In this document: positions 24,253 to 32,318 of the stretch, one piece after another
How positions within the stretch are numbered: the first letter of the stretch is position 1
Layout: each line of letters begins with the position of its first letter
NCBI GenBank assembly: GCA_964606085.1
Contig: CAZSFD010000030.1
Coordinates: 1 to 52,827 of the forward strand
DNA: 52,827 nt
From: CAIQJJ01 sp964606085
GTDB lineage: Bacteria; Chloroflexota; Anaerolineae; Anaerolineales; UBA4823
Reading direction: 5' to 3'
Position numbers and translations under genes: made by a program
Notes under the pieces: generated by a model
Database searches by the model: none
Seen by the model: only the letters and a program-made list of their open reading frames with translations
What the model was told of the DNA's origin: nothing

Positions 24253-25599
24253 TTATTTCAGGTATCCCAGCCATGGCTGCTGGTATTCGATTATGGTATC
24301 GAGCATTTCGGCCACGCCTTCGTATTGACCGACGACCGGGTCAACCAGCAGCGCTTGCAAAGCTGACGCTTTCGATTTGTTGATCACCGCATCGGCGGTC
24401 AGATCGTGGACGGCCACCTGGTTCATCAGCAGCCCGGCGAAGCCGCGTGGCAGCTGGCCTAGCGGCACGCCGCGCACGCCATCGGCATGGATGGTGGCAG
24501 GCACTTCGACCGCGATCCAATCGGGCAGGTTGGCAATCAGGCCGTTATTGGGGATGTTGACGGCTTCTTCGAGATAGCCCGCATCGGTGAGGATGCCCTC
24601 GATGATGGGGATGACGCGTTCGCTGAGATGCAGTTCGATCTTGGGTTGGGCGTTGGCGAGATAGAGCTTGTAGAAGTTGTAAAAATCGAGGATGCCCTTG
24701 TGATCGGTGACATCGTAGGCCCAGTGAACGTATTCGCCAAAATGGCTGTCGCTGGTGATCGGCATCAGGCCAAATTTTTCGAGGATCACCTGAAATACGC
24801 GGCGTTCCGGCCACGATTCGGTTTCGACGTGGGCGAAATGCTCTGGCTCTTCCGGCCATTGGCCGGTTTCCTTGAAGTATTTGAACATGGTGTTGAGCGA
24901 GGGCATGTTGCCGAAGAATTGCGGGCCTTTGGCGCGGATGTCGGGATAGGCGTCTTTGCCGCTTTCGATATATTTGGCCGAAAGCACGCAGCTAAAGTGG
25001 TTCAAGCCGCCAGCGCGCACTTCCAGGGCCTCGTAAGGCACGCCCAAAATTTGCGGCAGGAACATGCGCAGCGAGCCGATCTCGTGGCACAGCCCAATGA
25101 ATTTCAGCTCAGGAAAGGCGCGATGAACGGTGGTGCAGATGCGGCTCATCGGGTTGCTGAAGTTGAACACGGTGGCTGCGGGGCAGATTTTCATCGCGTC
25201 GGCGCAAATTTCGAGGATGGGCGGGATGATGCGCAGCGAGTGGAACAGGCCGCCTGGCCCGCCATTTTCGCCATATACCTGGCGGATGCCATATTGCTGC
25301 GGTACGCGCCAATCCTGCTCCCACAGTTCAAAACGGTTGCCCACTTCAATCGAGCTGATCAGAAAATCGGCCCCTTGAAAGGCTTCCTGCCGGTTGGTGG
25401 TGGCTGAGAGGGTGAAGGGAAGTTGATGCGCTTCGATGAACGCCCGGCCGTTTTCTTCCACCACGGCCAGCGAAGTGGGGTTGATGTCGTGCAGCACGAT
25501 ATGGCTGCCTTCCAGCACCTTGCTTTGCAAGATGTCGCCGATGGTGCCGTAGCCAAATTGGGCGCTGCCAGCACCGATGAGGACGATTCTTTTTTCCAT
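24253..25599 (-). CDS. Glycoside hydrolase family 4 (alpha-galactosidase/alpha-glucosidase/glucuronidase type)
   Basis: 448 residues from ATG 25599. The NAD-binding motif GAGSAQFG is at 9-16. Substrate and metal residues are present: NFSNPMSR with N149, the metal ligands in GLCHEIGS (C171) and GLNHF (H201). GH4 enzymes use NAD+, Mn2+ and a transient 3-keto step to cleave alpha- or beta-glycosides, often phosphorylated or uronic, in the cytoplasm. The length and the CHEIGS/GGLNHF motif resemble the MelA/LplD/alpha-glucuronidase branch. Exact specificity is not decidable. It heads an operon with two small unknown genes. A GH10 xylanase on the same strand upstream makes an alpha-glucuronidase acting on xylan side chains an attractive guess. 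Confidence 0.9.
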   Translation of the reverse strand: MEKRIVLIGAGSAQFGYGTIGDILQSKVLEGSHIVLHDINPTSLAVVEENGRAFIEAHQLPFTLSATTNRQEAFQGADFLISSIEVGNRFELWEQDWRVPQQYGIRQVYGENGGPGGLFHSLRIIPPILEICADAMKICPAATVFNFSNPMSRICTTVHRAFPELKFIGLCHEIGSLRMFLPQILGVPYEALEVRAGGLNHFSCVLSAKYIESGKDAYPDIRAKGPQFFGNMPSLNTMFKYFKETGQWPEEPEHFAHVETESWPERRVFQVILEKFGLMPITSDSHFGEYVHWAYDVTDHKGILDFYNFYKLYLANAQPKIELHLSERVIPIIEGILTDAGYLEEAVNIPNNGLIANLPDWIAVEVPATIHADGVRGVPLGQLPRGFAGLLMNQVAVHDLTADAVINKSKASALQALLVDPVVGQYEGVAEMLDTIIEYQQPWLGYLK

Positions 25600-25698
25600 G
25601 TCTCCATGCTCCTCGTTCTAACACATAAGGGATTTCCACCGTTAGGCTTTCCGGGTGGTTGGGGGTAGGCCGAATTATACCCCTCCTGGCATGGTGTA

Positions 25699-26925
25699 TT
25701 ATCGAAAGGCGTCCCATAGCGACTGGTAGGCCGGCTTGGGACAGTAGCGCTCGTTGCCTGGCAAGCGCAGCGCACCGGGGGCGACGCAGCGCTGCTGATC
25801 GGGGTCGAAAACCATTTCGGTTGCATCGTGAAAGATCAGCGGGTCGAGGTCGCCTTTGAAATAGACCCGCCACGACGCCCCGTCGTGCGTTCCCCATAGC
25901 GTGTAGCCAACACAGTGCGGCGCGTTGAGGCAGGCTTGCAGGCGTTCGCCAAACCAACGGGCCTGCTCTTCATACCAGGGCCAGCGTGGTGTGGCGCTGA
26001 TGGGTAAGTCGGTTTCGGTGATGGCGGTTTCGAGGTGCAGGCCGTTGGCAAAGCGTTCGAGGGTGGCACGCAGGGCGGCTGTGTCGTGCGGGACGGCGCG
26101 GCGATGCAGATATTGGCTGTGGGTTTGGAAACCGATGCCATCTATGGGAGTAGGGTTTTGGCGCAGCAGCAGGCTGCCCAGGTAATTGTAGAGGGCGTCG
26201 GCTTTGTCTTCCCCATACTCGAAGCTGAAATCGTTATAGTAGAGCTTGATGTCGGGGCGGTTACAGGCCAGGATGGACTGGTGGGCGGTGCGGAACGCCA
26301 GGTCTATGTAGTTGGGGATGGTTGACCAGGGGGTGGGCAGCAGCGTTCCATCCGGCTGGATGCCTTCGTTGACCACATCATAGGCATACAGGTTGGCATA
26401 CGAGCAAGTCTGCCGTATAGCCACCATAATATGTTCTTCCATAACACGCTGTCGCTCGGCGCGAGTCAGGCTGATCGTTTCGTGGGTCAGCCAGCCGGGA
26501 TTTTGCATGTGCCAGAGCAGCGTGTGGCCGCGCACACCGATGTTGTTTTCCTGCGCCCAGGTGAGCAGACGGTGCAATTTTTCCCAGTGCCATTCGTCAT
26601 CGGCGGCGTTTTCGAGCGTGCAACGCGCTGCGCCTTCATTGCCTACCCAGGCGGCGACACTGGCATTGCTTTCGATCAGCCACTGCGGTGGGCAAGGGTG
26701 GATGCTCTCGAACTTCATCACGCTTTCGGGTGTGAGCGAGTTGAAGGCGTAGGCAATGGTGTTTGCGTAAAGAGCTGAGCCGAAACCGGAATCTGTAACG
26801 CCAATCCGGAAAGGGCGCTGTTTGGGAGCTTCTTTCAAGGGATGAAAAGCCACCGAGCGCGGCCAGGCGGCCACCGCAAATGCGGCACATAACAAAGCTG
26901 TTAAGAGAAAAGATATTTTTCGCAT
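25699..26925 (-). CDS. Secreted endo-1,4-beta-xylanase, glycoside hydrolase family 10
   Basis: 408 residues from ATG 26925; a longer frame to 27000 has no sign of use, and the signal peptide starts here (MRKISF, hydrophobic 6-20, cleavage near AWPRS). It has a GH10 (beta/alpha)8 barrel: NSLTPESVMKFESI, GHTLLWHMQNPGW, YDVVNEG with acid/base E187, GFQTHS and AITETDLPIS with nucleophile E304. There is no carbohydrate-binding module. It hydrolyses beta-1,4-xylan chains outside the cell, releasing oligosaccharides for the importers. It is followed on the same strand, after 99 nt, by the GH4 gene with its own -10 candidate (TATAAT read on the minus strand at 25679-25674, no good -35). Confidence 0.93.
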   Translation of the reverse strand: MRKISFLLTALLCAAFAVAAWPRSVAFHPLKEAPKQRPFRIGVTDSGFGSALYANTIAYAFNSLTPESVMKFESIHPCPPQWLIESNASVAAWVGNEGAARCTLENAADDEWHWEKLHRLLTWAQENNIGVRGHTLLWHMQNPGWLTHETISLTRAERQRVMEEHIMVAIRQTCSYANLYAYDVVNEGIQPDGTLLPTPWSTIPNYIDLAFRTAHQSILACNRPDIKLYYNDFSFEYGEDKADALYNYLGSLLLRQNPTPIDGIGFQTHSQYLHRRAVPHDTAALRATLERFANGLHLETAITETDLPISATPRWPWYEEQARWFGERLQACLNAPHCVGYTLWGTHDGASWRVYFKGDLDPLIFHDATEMVFDPDQQRCVAPGALRLPGNERYCPKPAYQSLWDAFR

Positions 26926-26981
26926 GGAATCAACCGTTGTGCGTTGTAAAATATCCCTCAATAGATTGAAAGGATGACGAA

Positions 26982-27509
26982 ATGTCTCAAACTGTTGCAA
27001 ACATTCGCGAACTATTTGGGAAAGCCATTGAACTAGAAAGGGCGGCTGAAACTTTGTATGAAAGTTTTGCAGATTTCTTTGCCGAACACAGAACGGTGGC
27101 TTCTTTTTGGAAGCATTATGCTGATGAGGAAGGAGGTCACGCAGCTTATCTGGAACGTGTGTTAGAAAGTTTGCCCGCTGACCGGTTGTTGGAACCTGCT
27201 AACTCGCATATGTTGCGCGGTTTGAATGATTGCCTTAGAGCAGCATCTCCAGATAGGTTGAGCAACGTGTACAACCTGGAAGATGCATTCCAGCTTGCGA
27301 CCGAGTTAGAAAATTCCGAAACCAACGCTATCTTCGAGTTTATCATTATGAACTTTTCTACAGATGAGTTGGCTAAATCTCATAAATTCTTGCGGGCGCA
27401 ATTGAGCAGTCATATCAATAAGTTACAAGAGGCATTTCCGGTTGAGTTTCGGTCTGTGGCGGCTCGACAGAGTGTCGTTGCTAGAAAGATAAAAGATATA
27501 GGGAGTTGA
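26982..27509 (+). CDS. Ferritin-like/rubrerythrin-type di-iron protein
   Basis: 175 residues from ATG 26982, GAAAGG upstream. It is a four-helix bundle with a likely di-iron set: E19 (AIELERAAE), E50 and H53 (ADEEGGHAAY), then E108-E113 (ATELENSE) in a third helix. There is no rubredoxin domain and no CxxC. Such proteins detoxify peroxide or handle iron and oxygen. It is the first of a two-gene unit with a bacteriohemerythrin 3 nt downstream. Its base composition is clearly more AT-rich than the neighbours on both sides, hinting at separate ancestry. Confidence 0.75.
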   Translation: MSQTVANIRELFGKAIELERAAETLYESFADFFAEHRTVASFWKHYADEEGGHAAYLERVLESLPADRLLEPANSHMLRGLNDCLRAASPDRLSNVYNLEDAFQLATELENSETNAIFEFIIMNFSTDELAKSHKFLRAQLSSHINKLQEAFPVEFRSVAARQSVVARKIKDIGS

Positions 27510-27512
27510 CTG

Positions 27513-27926
27513 ATGGCTAAGAAATTGTTCGATTTTGATGCAGAATTTCGGCTTGGTATTGATGTCATTGATCAGGAACATGTCAAGCTGGTTGATATGC
27601 TGAACGCAGTTCATTCTTTGATTAGTGAAGGCAAGAAAGACCAGGCGCGCCGTTATTTTAGTGAAACACTTTCGGGTTATGTCACTGAACACTTCGCCAA
27701 TGAAGAGCAGTTTATGGAGAGCATGGCTTTTCCTGGTCTTGAAGAACATAAGAAGATTCACGAGAACTTCAAGAAATCCTTTGAAGAACTCAAACCAAAA
27801 ATCGAGTTGTATGATGATACGGCTTTTCGCAGCGCCTTGAGTGATGCTTTTACCTGGATCGTCGGCCATATCGGGCGCACGGATCGGAAATATGCCAGGT
27901 TTTATCTGGCGCAAGCGGTGGCGTAG
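27513..27926 (+). CDS. Bacteriohemerythrin
   Basis: 137 residues, nearly a bare hemerythrin domain. All seven di-iron ligands are visible: H23 (IDQEH), H60 and E64 (EHFANEE), H79 and H83 (HKKIH), H119 and D124 (HIGRTD). It binds O2 (or senses O2/NO) in the cytoplasm. With no fused signalling domain, storage, delivery or scavenging is more likely than sensing. It starts 3 nt after the ferritin-like gene, so the two are translationally close partners for oxygen or iron handling in an organism that may meet oxygen only sometimes (inference). Confidence 0.93.
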   Translation: MAKKLFDFDAEFRLGIDVIDQEHVKLVDMLNAVHSLISEGKKDQARRYFSETLSGYVTEHFANEEQFMESMAFPGLEEHKKIHENFKKSFEELKPKIELYDDTAFRSALSDAFTWIVGHIGRTDRKYARFYLAQAVA

Positions 27927-27938
27927 CAGCGCTTCTTT

Positions 27939-29057
27939 TCAGAATTGTTTTGTATAACCATCTCGCCACGTTTTCCAGTCGGCGCGCAGCGCCTTGCACA
28001 GGCGCTTGGCGGCTACATCCAGCCAGCGGTGTGGCCGCCGGGCCAGGTCTGCCTGGATGATGGCGGCATTTTCGGGGCGGTTGCGGTGGATGTTGGCCGT
28101 TTCCCAGCCCATGGCGTAAAAAATGGCGCTCCAATCGTGGTGCGATTGGATGTCTTCGAGATCGAGTTTGCTGCAATCGGGGGCCAGGCGGCGCACAACC
28201 CAATTTGTCTGGATAATTTGAAAAGGATCGGGGGTGCGCACGGCTTGTTGAACGAGTTCGGCACGCGGGGATGGGGTGGGGGCGGAGGCCGGGTTGAACC
28301 AGTGCTGCGCCGTGGGCGGCAGGGCTTTGAGGTCGCGGGCGATCCAATCGCCGTGCCAGGAAGCCAATGCCGCCCAGCGCGGCTGGCCCAGGCTGCCCAG
28401 CCCGGCGGTGCGCCGGACAAAGCGCACCGCGCTGGCATCTGGGGGTAAGGCCGCCAGCAAAACCTGGCGTGCCTCATCGGTAATGTCGGTCGCGTCAGAC
28501 AGGGCAAGCAATTCTTTCCAAAAGCGTTGTGGGTCTTTCAGGCTGAATTGCGCCAGTTCGGTCAGCCATTCGTTGTCTTTTGCCAGAACGAAGGGCCGTC
28601 GTCCGCCTATCTTGATATTTTGCGCATAGCCACTATATAAACAAGCGCACATACGGTGAAAACGAAAACCAGAAAGATCATACTGCCGCACAGCCAGACG
28701 CAGGCTGGCCGCCAGACGCACCAGGTCAAACGTGTAGGGCAGCCTGGCGGCTTCGTCAAAATCGTTGATGCCCCAAATCAGGCGGCCTTCGGCGTCGCGC
28801 CAGGTGCCAAAGTTTTCGGCGTGCAGGTCGCCAACCGCCAGGATGACCGGGGCATCGTGCAGTTCGGGGCAGAGCGCTTGCCATAATTCCAGCCAGCGAT
28901 AGTAGGTGGCGCGCAGAAAGGCGAATGCGCTCTCGGTCATCTTCTGATGTTTGCGCGCCAGGTGATCGGCATCGAGGGGCAGATGTTGGCCGAGCCAGGT
29001 TTCGTAACTGCGGGTGGCGGCAAAAATGTCACGAAGGGTTGTGTTTGGGTCTTTCAT
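27939..29057 (-). CDS. DUF2252 family protein
   Basis: 372 residues. KMTESAFAFLRATYYRW, GDLHAENFG and INDFDEAARLPYTFDLVRL are the hallmark motifs of DUF2252, a family with a protein-kinase/aminoglycoside-phosphotransferase-like fold and no settled function. The GDLHxENFG and DFDEA pair correspond to the catalytic and metal-binding loops. Cytoplasmic. Its start overlaps the stop of the DUF6259-like gene by 4 nt (29054-29057), making it the last member of the long minus-strand run from 36540. It converges on the hemerythrin gene with only 12 nt between stops and no obvious terminator. Confidence 0.85.
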   Translation of the reverse strand: MKDPNTTLRDIFAATRSYETWLGQHLPLDADHLARKHQKMTESAFAFLRATYYRWLELWQALCPELHDAPVILAVGDLHAENFGTWRDAEGRLIWGINDFDEAARLPYTFDLVRLAASLRLAVRQYDLSGFRFHRMCACLYSGYAQNIKIGGRRPFVLAKDNEWLTELAQFSLKDPQRFWKELLALSDATDITDEARQVLLAALPPDASAVRFVRRTAGLGSLGQPRWAALASWHGDWIARDLKALPPTAQHWFNPASAPTPSPRAELVQQAVRTPDPFQIIQTNWVVRRLAPDCSKLDLEDIQSHHDWSAIFYAMGWETANIHRNRPENAAIIQADLARRPHRWLDVAAKRLCKALRADWKTWRDGYTKQF

Positions 29058-30757
29058 TTCGCCTTCTCCAAGATATAGCGCGCTTCAACGCCTTCCAATT
29101 CCGTCACCGGGTCGCCGGTCTCGAAAATGAGCGTGGGGATAGCGCCTTGTTGCAGCGTGGCGTCAATCATCGCCCGGCGGTTGCTGCCCTGGCCGTAGTT
29201 GTAGCCGATGCCGCGCGTCAGCCCCTTGAAGAGCAGTTCGTTGACCGGGGTGGTGATCTGGTTGATCCAGGTCACGTCTTGGCCGTCAATGGCGTGAACG
29301 TGGGCGAAGTTGTACAGGTGGAACTGCACCAGCGAAAGGTATTGGGTGGAGATTTCGTTGCGCGCCTCGCCCGAAACGCAGAAACGCGGCGCTAACTCGG
29401 CTAACTCGCGGATCAGTTTGAGCGAACCTTCGGCGTAACTCAGGTTTTCGAGCGTGGCATTGTCGCTGTTGTGAATCCACTGCGACACGTCTACGAAAAT
29501 GGCATCCAGATCGTGCTGATGGATCAACTCAGCCACCTGGCGTGTCAGTTGCCGCCGCCAGGGCGACCAAGCCAGATGGACGTTGACGAGGATATTCCAA
29601 TCTTTGTGAGCGGGCATCAGCGAGTAGCTTTGCGGCGGGCCGAAAGCGCCCCAACCCTGCACGGGCAGCCAGCTCCAGCCGCCCCAACGCAGGTCTTGGG
29701 GAAAACGCGTGCAAAAATCACGCGCCTGGAAGAAGAAGGGGTGGTCGGGGTTCATCTGGCAGGTGTTGGCGTGCGGGGCCACGTGAAAGCCCAGGCGGCG
29801 TGCTTTTTCGATGAACGCTTTGCCATCTTCGCTGGCGACGTAGGTGGGGTAATCCTGGTCGTAAATGAAGGGCCGCCAGTTGGGCAGGTGCAGAAAAACC
29901 TGGGCCGGGTTGATTTTGCGGGCCAGGGCGTCGAGCAGCCCGGGGTTGGTGGGACACCACGAAACCGCCAGGCGGATGTCATCGAGCCATTCGGGGCGCA
30001 GGCGGGCGGCTTCGTCGAGGCGGTAGGCGCGCCAGTACCAGTCGCGGTAACGCCGGGCGGGAACGGTCCAATCGCCGTGATAGGCGGCGATGCGCCAGCA
30101 CAGGTTTCCCACGCAGCGGTTGGCTTCGAGCGGGCCATAAGCCTGCGTGACAAAGCTGACCGTTTGCGGGTTGCCCTCGCGCCCGATGTGGACGGCTTTG
30201 AAAATGAAATGTTCATCCCACGCCTGCACGCTGAACCCCGCTTCCGTGCCAGCGAAGACGAGAAAACCCGCTTCCCAATCGTTGGGCCAGGTGGCGCGCT
30301 TGCCCTGCATCTGCGGGTGTGAAAGCGCGGCGCGTGCGCCTTGCTGGAAGGGGCCGACCACATCCAGGTCACGCCGGATGCCGGGGAGGTTCAGCCCGAT
30401 GCCGTAGACGCCGCCTTGCATCGTCCAGGCGGAGGGTTCGAGCAGGATGTCGCCGGTGGCTTCGTCCACGCTGACGCGCACCGAAACGTCACATTCCCAA
30501 TCGTTGAGGATGATCTCGGCGATGCGCTCGTTGAGGATATGAAAGTGTACTTCGCTGGCAAGCGGGTGCTGGCCGAGGGCGGCGCTGCTGCCATTTTGGC
30601 GGAACAGGTCGAATCCTGGCACGCCTTCGGCCAGCGATAGGTCGAGGAAGGCTTCGCCGGTGACGCTATCACGGATGGCGGTCAGGCGGCTGCCGACAAA
30701 TTCAACGGTGGTGGTGGGCGATTCGATGATCAGGCCGGTTTCGGTTGTGCGAATCAT
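29054..30757 (-). CDS. DUF6259-like protein, candidate glycoside hydrolase
   Basis: 567 residues from ATG 30757, GGAGG eight bases upstream (six extra codons upstream are not needed). An N-terminal beta-rich domain (1-250; TTTVEFVGSRLTAIRDS, the sugar-mutarotase-like sandwich opening of many glycosidases) is followed by a barrel-like part (LAVSWCPTNPG, HLPNWRPFIYDQDYPTYV, LGFHVAPHANTCQMNP, AIFVDVSQWIHNSDN, CVSGEARNE). Acidic residues at strand ends (D in FVDVSQ, E in SGEARNE) are plausible catalysts. I base the family name on overall resemblance; activity is unproven. There is no signal peptide, so it is cytoplasmic. It is coupled to DUF2252 by a 4-nt overlap and separated from the URO-D-like gene by a repeat element. 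Confidence 0.65.
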   Translation of the reverse strand: MIRTTETGLIIESPTTTVEFVGSRLTAIRDSVTGEAFLDLSLAEGVPGFDLFRQNGSSAALGQHPLASEVHFHILNERIAEIILNDWECDVSVRVSVDEATGDILLEPSAWTMQGGVYGIGLNLPGIRRDLDVVGPFQQGARAALSHPQMQGKRATWPNDWEAGFLVFAGTEAGFSVQAWDEHFIFKAVHIGREGNPQTVSFVTQAYGPLEANRCVGNLCWRIAAYHGDWTVPARRYRDWYWRAYRLDEAARLRPEWLDDIRLAVSWCPTNPGLLDALARKINPAQVFLHLPNWRPFIYDQDYPTYVASEDGKAFIEKARRLGFHVAPHANTCQMNPDHPFFFQARDFCTRFPQDLRWGGWSWLPVQGWGAFGPPQSYSLMPAHKDWNILVNVHLAWSPWRRQLTRQVAELIHQHDLDAIFVDVSQWIHNSDNATLENLSYAEGSLKLIRELAELAPRFCVSGEARNEISTQYLSLVQFHLYNFAHVHAIDGQDVTWINQITTPVNELLFKGLTRGIGYNYGQGSNRRAMIDATLQQGAIPTLIFETGDPVTELEGVEARYILEKAK

Positions 30758-30782
30758 GGGTTGCCTCCAAATCAAAAGTGCG

Positions 30783-30846
30783 AACCACGAATGACACCAA
30801 TCTTCACGAATGTTTTTATTCGTGCTAATTCAGATTATTCGTGGTT
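30783..30846. repeat. Intergenic ATTCGTG nested inverted repeat
   Basis: Two copies of CACGAAT (30786-30792 and 30805-30811) face two copies of ATTCGTG (30818-30824 and 30837-30843). The outer arms extend to AACCACGAAT and ATTCGTGGTT. The 64-bp element forms a nested stem-loop with no coding content. Very similar ATTCGTG-type intergenic repeats are common in many bacterial genomes, so it is likely a dispersed small element. Confidence 0.7.
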
Positions 30847-30859
30847 TTCAAGCGATCAA

Positions 30860-31870
30860 TTACTCTGTAAACGCCTCCAACACCGCCACCGCATTGGCGG
30901 TGGGCGTTTCTGGCTGGAGGGGTTTGGCGGGGGCGAGGATGTAGCCGCCGTCGCGGCCCACTTCCGCTTTCAAGCGACGCACTTCGGCGTGGATTTCGGC
31001 GGGCGTGCCGAACGGCAAAATGCTCTGGCTGCCCAGTGCGCCCCAGAAGCTAATTTTGTCGCCCCATTTCGCTTTTAGTTCATACGGGTTCATCCCCGCC
31101 GCTTCGGGTTGGACGCTTTCCAGCACATCCATGCCGATCTCGATGAGGTCGGGCATCACCTGGGCCACCGAGCCGCACGAGTGGTGCATGACGAGCTTGC
31201 CGTGGCGGTGAACGGCGGCGTAGATTTCGGCCCAGCGCGGCTTGAGAAATTTGCGCCAGCGTTTGGGGCCGATGATGATGCCGCGCTGGTCGCCCCAATC
31301 ATCGCCGAACAGGATGCCATCAATCGGCAGGTCGGCGGTGTACTCGACGAAGGCCAGGTACAGGTGCATCAGCTTATCGAGCGCTTCCTCGAAGAAATCG
31401 GGGGCTTCGATAGCATCCATTAAGATGTTCTCGAAGCCGCGCAAATTCCAGCTACGCTCGAACAGCCCCCAGCCCAGGTGGCCGACGATGAACGAATCGG
31501 GGTTGGCGGCGATGGTTTGGCGGGCCTGTTCTTTCCAATCGGGGCGGTAGAAATCTTCGGGGCTGGGGAAGGTATAGCCGTCGAAGGATGGTTGGCTGAG
31601 CGGGGGCTTTTCGAGGTGCCAGGGCAGGCGGTCGGTGCGCCAGAGGCCGCCGTAGGGGTCACGATTGTGGGCTTCGTCGAGCGTCTCTTTTTTGTCGGTA
31701 TCCACCGCGCTTACGCCGACGATATAGGGGACGATGCGTTGCCGCCAGTGCGCCCCGCTGTAGTGGGCGTCGAGGCAGGCGGCCACATCGCCTTCAAAAG
31801 CCAGCGTGTAGGGGGTGACGGGCGGCTGGCGGTGGTGGAGCGCTTCCAGCACGACGTCGCGCGGTTTCAT
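30860..31870 (-). CDS. Uroporphyrinogen decarboxylase-like protein (methyltransferase-related)
   Basis: 336 residues. It has a URO-D-type barrel: KPRDVVLEALHHRQPP at the start, DGILFGDDWGDQRG, KLVMHHSCGSVAQVMPDLIE, and LESVQPEAAGMNP at the end of the barrel. The HHSCG pattern is the zinc site of the MtaA/CmuA-like corrinoid methyltransferase side of the family rather than of heme-making HemE. Members of this group recur in sugar catabolism clusters with unknown roles. It is coupled by a 4-nt overlap to the RbsD/FucU gene. No corrinoid protein or other methyltransferase partner is in the window, so the reaction is open. Confidence 0.82.
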   Translation of the reverse strand: MKPRDVVLEALHHRQPPVTPYTLAFEGDVAACLDAHYSGAHWRQRIVPYIVGVSAVDTDKKETLDEAHNRDPYGGLWRTDRLPWHLEKPPLSQPSFDGYTFPSPEDFYRPDWKEQARQTIAANPDSFIVGHLGWGLFERSWNLRGFENILMDAIEAPDFFEEALDKLMHLYLAFVEYTADLPIDGILFGDDWGDQRGIIIGPKRWRKFLKPRWAEIYAAVHRHGKLVMHHSCGSVAQVMPDLIEIGMDVLESVQPEAAGMNPYELKAKWGDKISFWGALGSQSILPFGTPAEIHAEVRRLKAEVGRDGGYILAPAKPLQPETPTANAVAVLEAFTE

Positions 31871-32307
31871 GGCACGATGCCTTTTTTGAGGATGATGTTG
31901 GCGTAGAGGGCTTTCTCACCGGTGGCGATGACGGCGTAGGCCTTTTTGGCCCGTTCGTAGAAGGCGAAGCGTTCGACAAAGTCGAAATCGGTGAAGGGTT
32001 CGCCGGAGGCTCGAATGACGCGGCGGTATTCGTCCCACACGGTTGGCACGTAATCGTGGCCGGGGACGACGGCCATCACAGCCACCGGGCGTTCGACGAA
32101 GACATCGAGCGGGTAGAACTTGAGGATGGCTTCGAGCAGCGGCACGACGTTGTGACCATCGGCGCGCAGCAGACCGCCAGGCGTGTTGGCGGCCACGCTG
32201 GCAGCGGGGAAATTGGCGTCGCCAATGACGAGTTCATCGCCGTGGCCCATCTGGCGCATCACTTTGAGCAGTTCGGGGGAAAGGATGGGGGGGATGCCTT
32301 TGAGCAT
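31867..32307 (-). CDS. RbsD/FucU family sugar mutarotase
   Basis: 146 residues from ATG 32307; the frame is open much further upstream but that overlaps the cupin gene. MLKGIPPILSPELLKVMRQMGHGDELVIGDANFPA is the family N-terminus with the catalytic His in MGHGD and Asp in IGDANFP. DGHNVVPLLEAILKFYPLD and the final YANIILKKGIV complete the fold. It interconverts anomers of fucose, ribose or a similar sugar. It is tied to the URO-D-like gene by a 4-nt overlap and lies 11 nt after the cupin gene. Confidence 0.92.
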   Translation of the reverse strand: MLKGIPPILSPELLKVMRQMGHGDELVIGDANFPAASVAANTPGGLLRADGHNVVPLLEAILKFYPLDVFVERPVAVMAVVPGHDYVPTVWDEYRRVIRASGEPFTDFDFVERFAFYERAKKAYAVIATGEKALYANIILKKGIVP

Positions 32308-32318
32308 TGGGGTAATCC

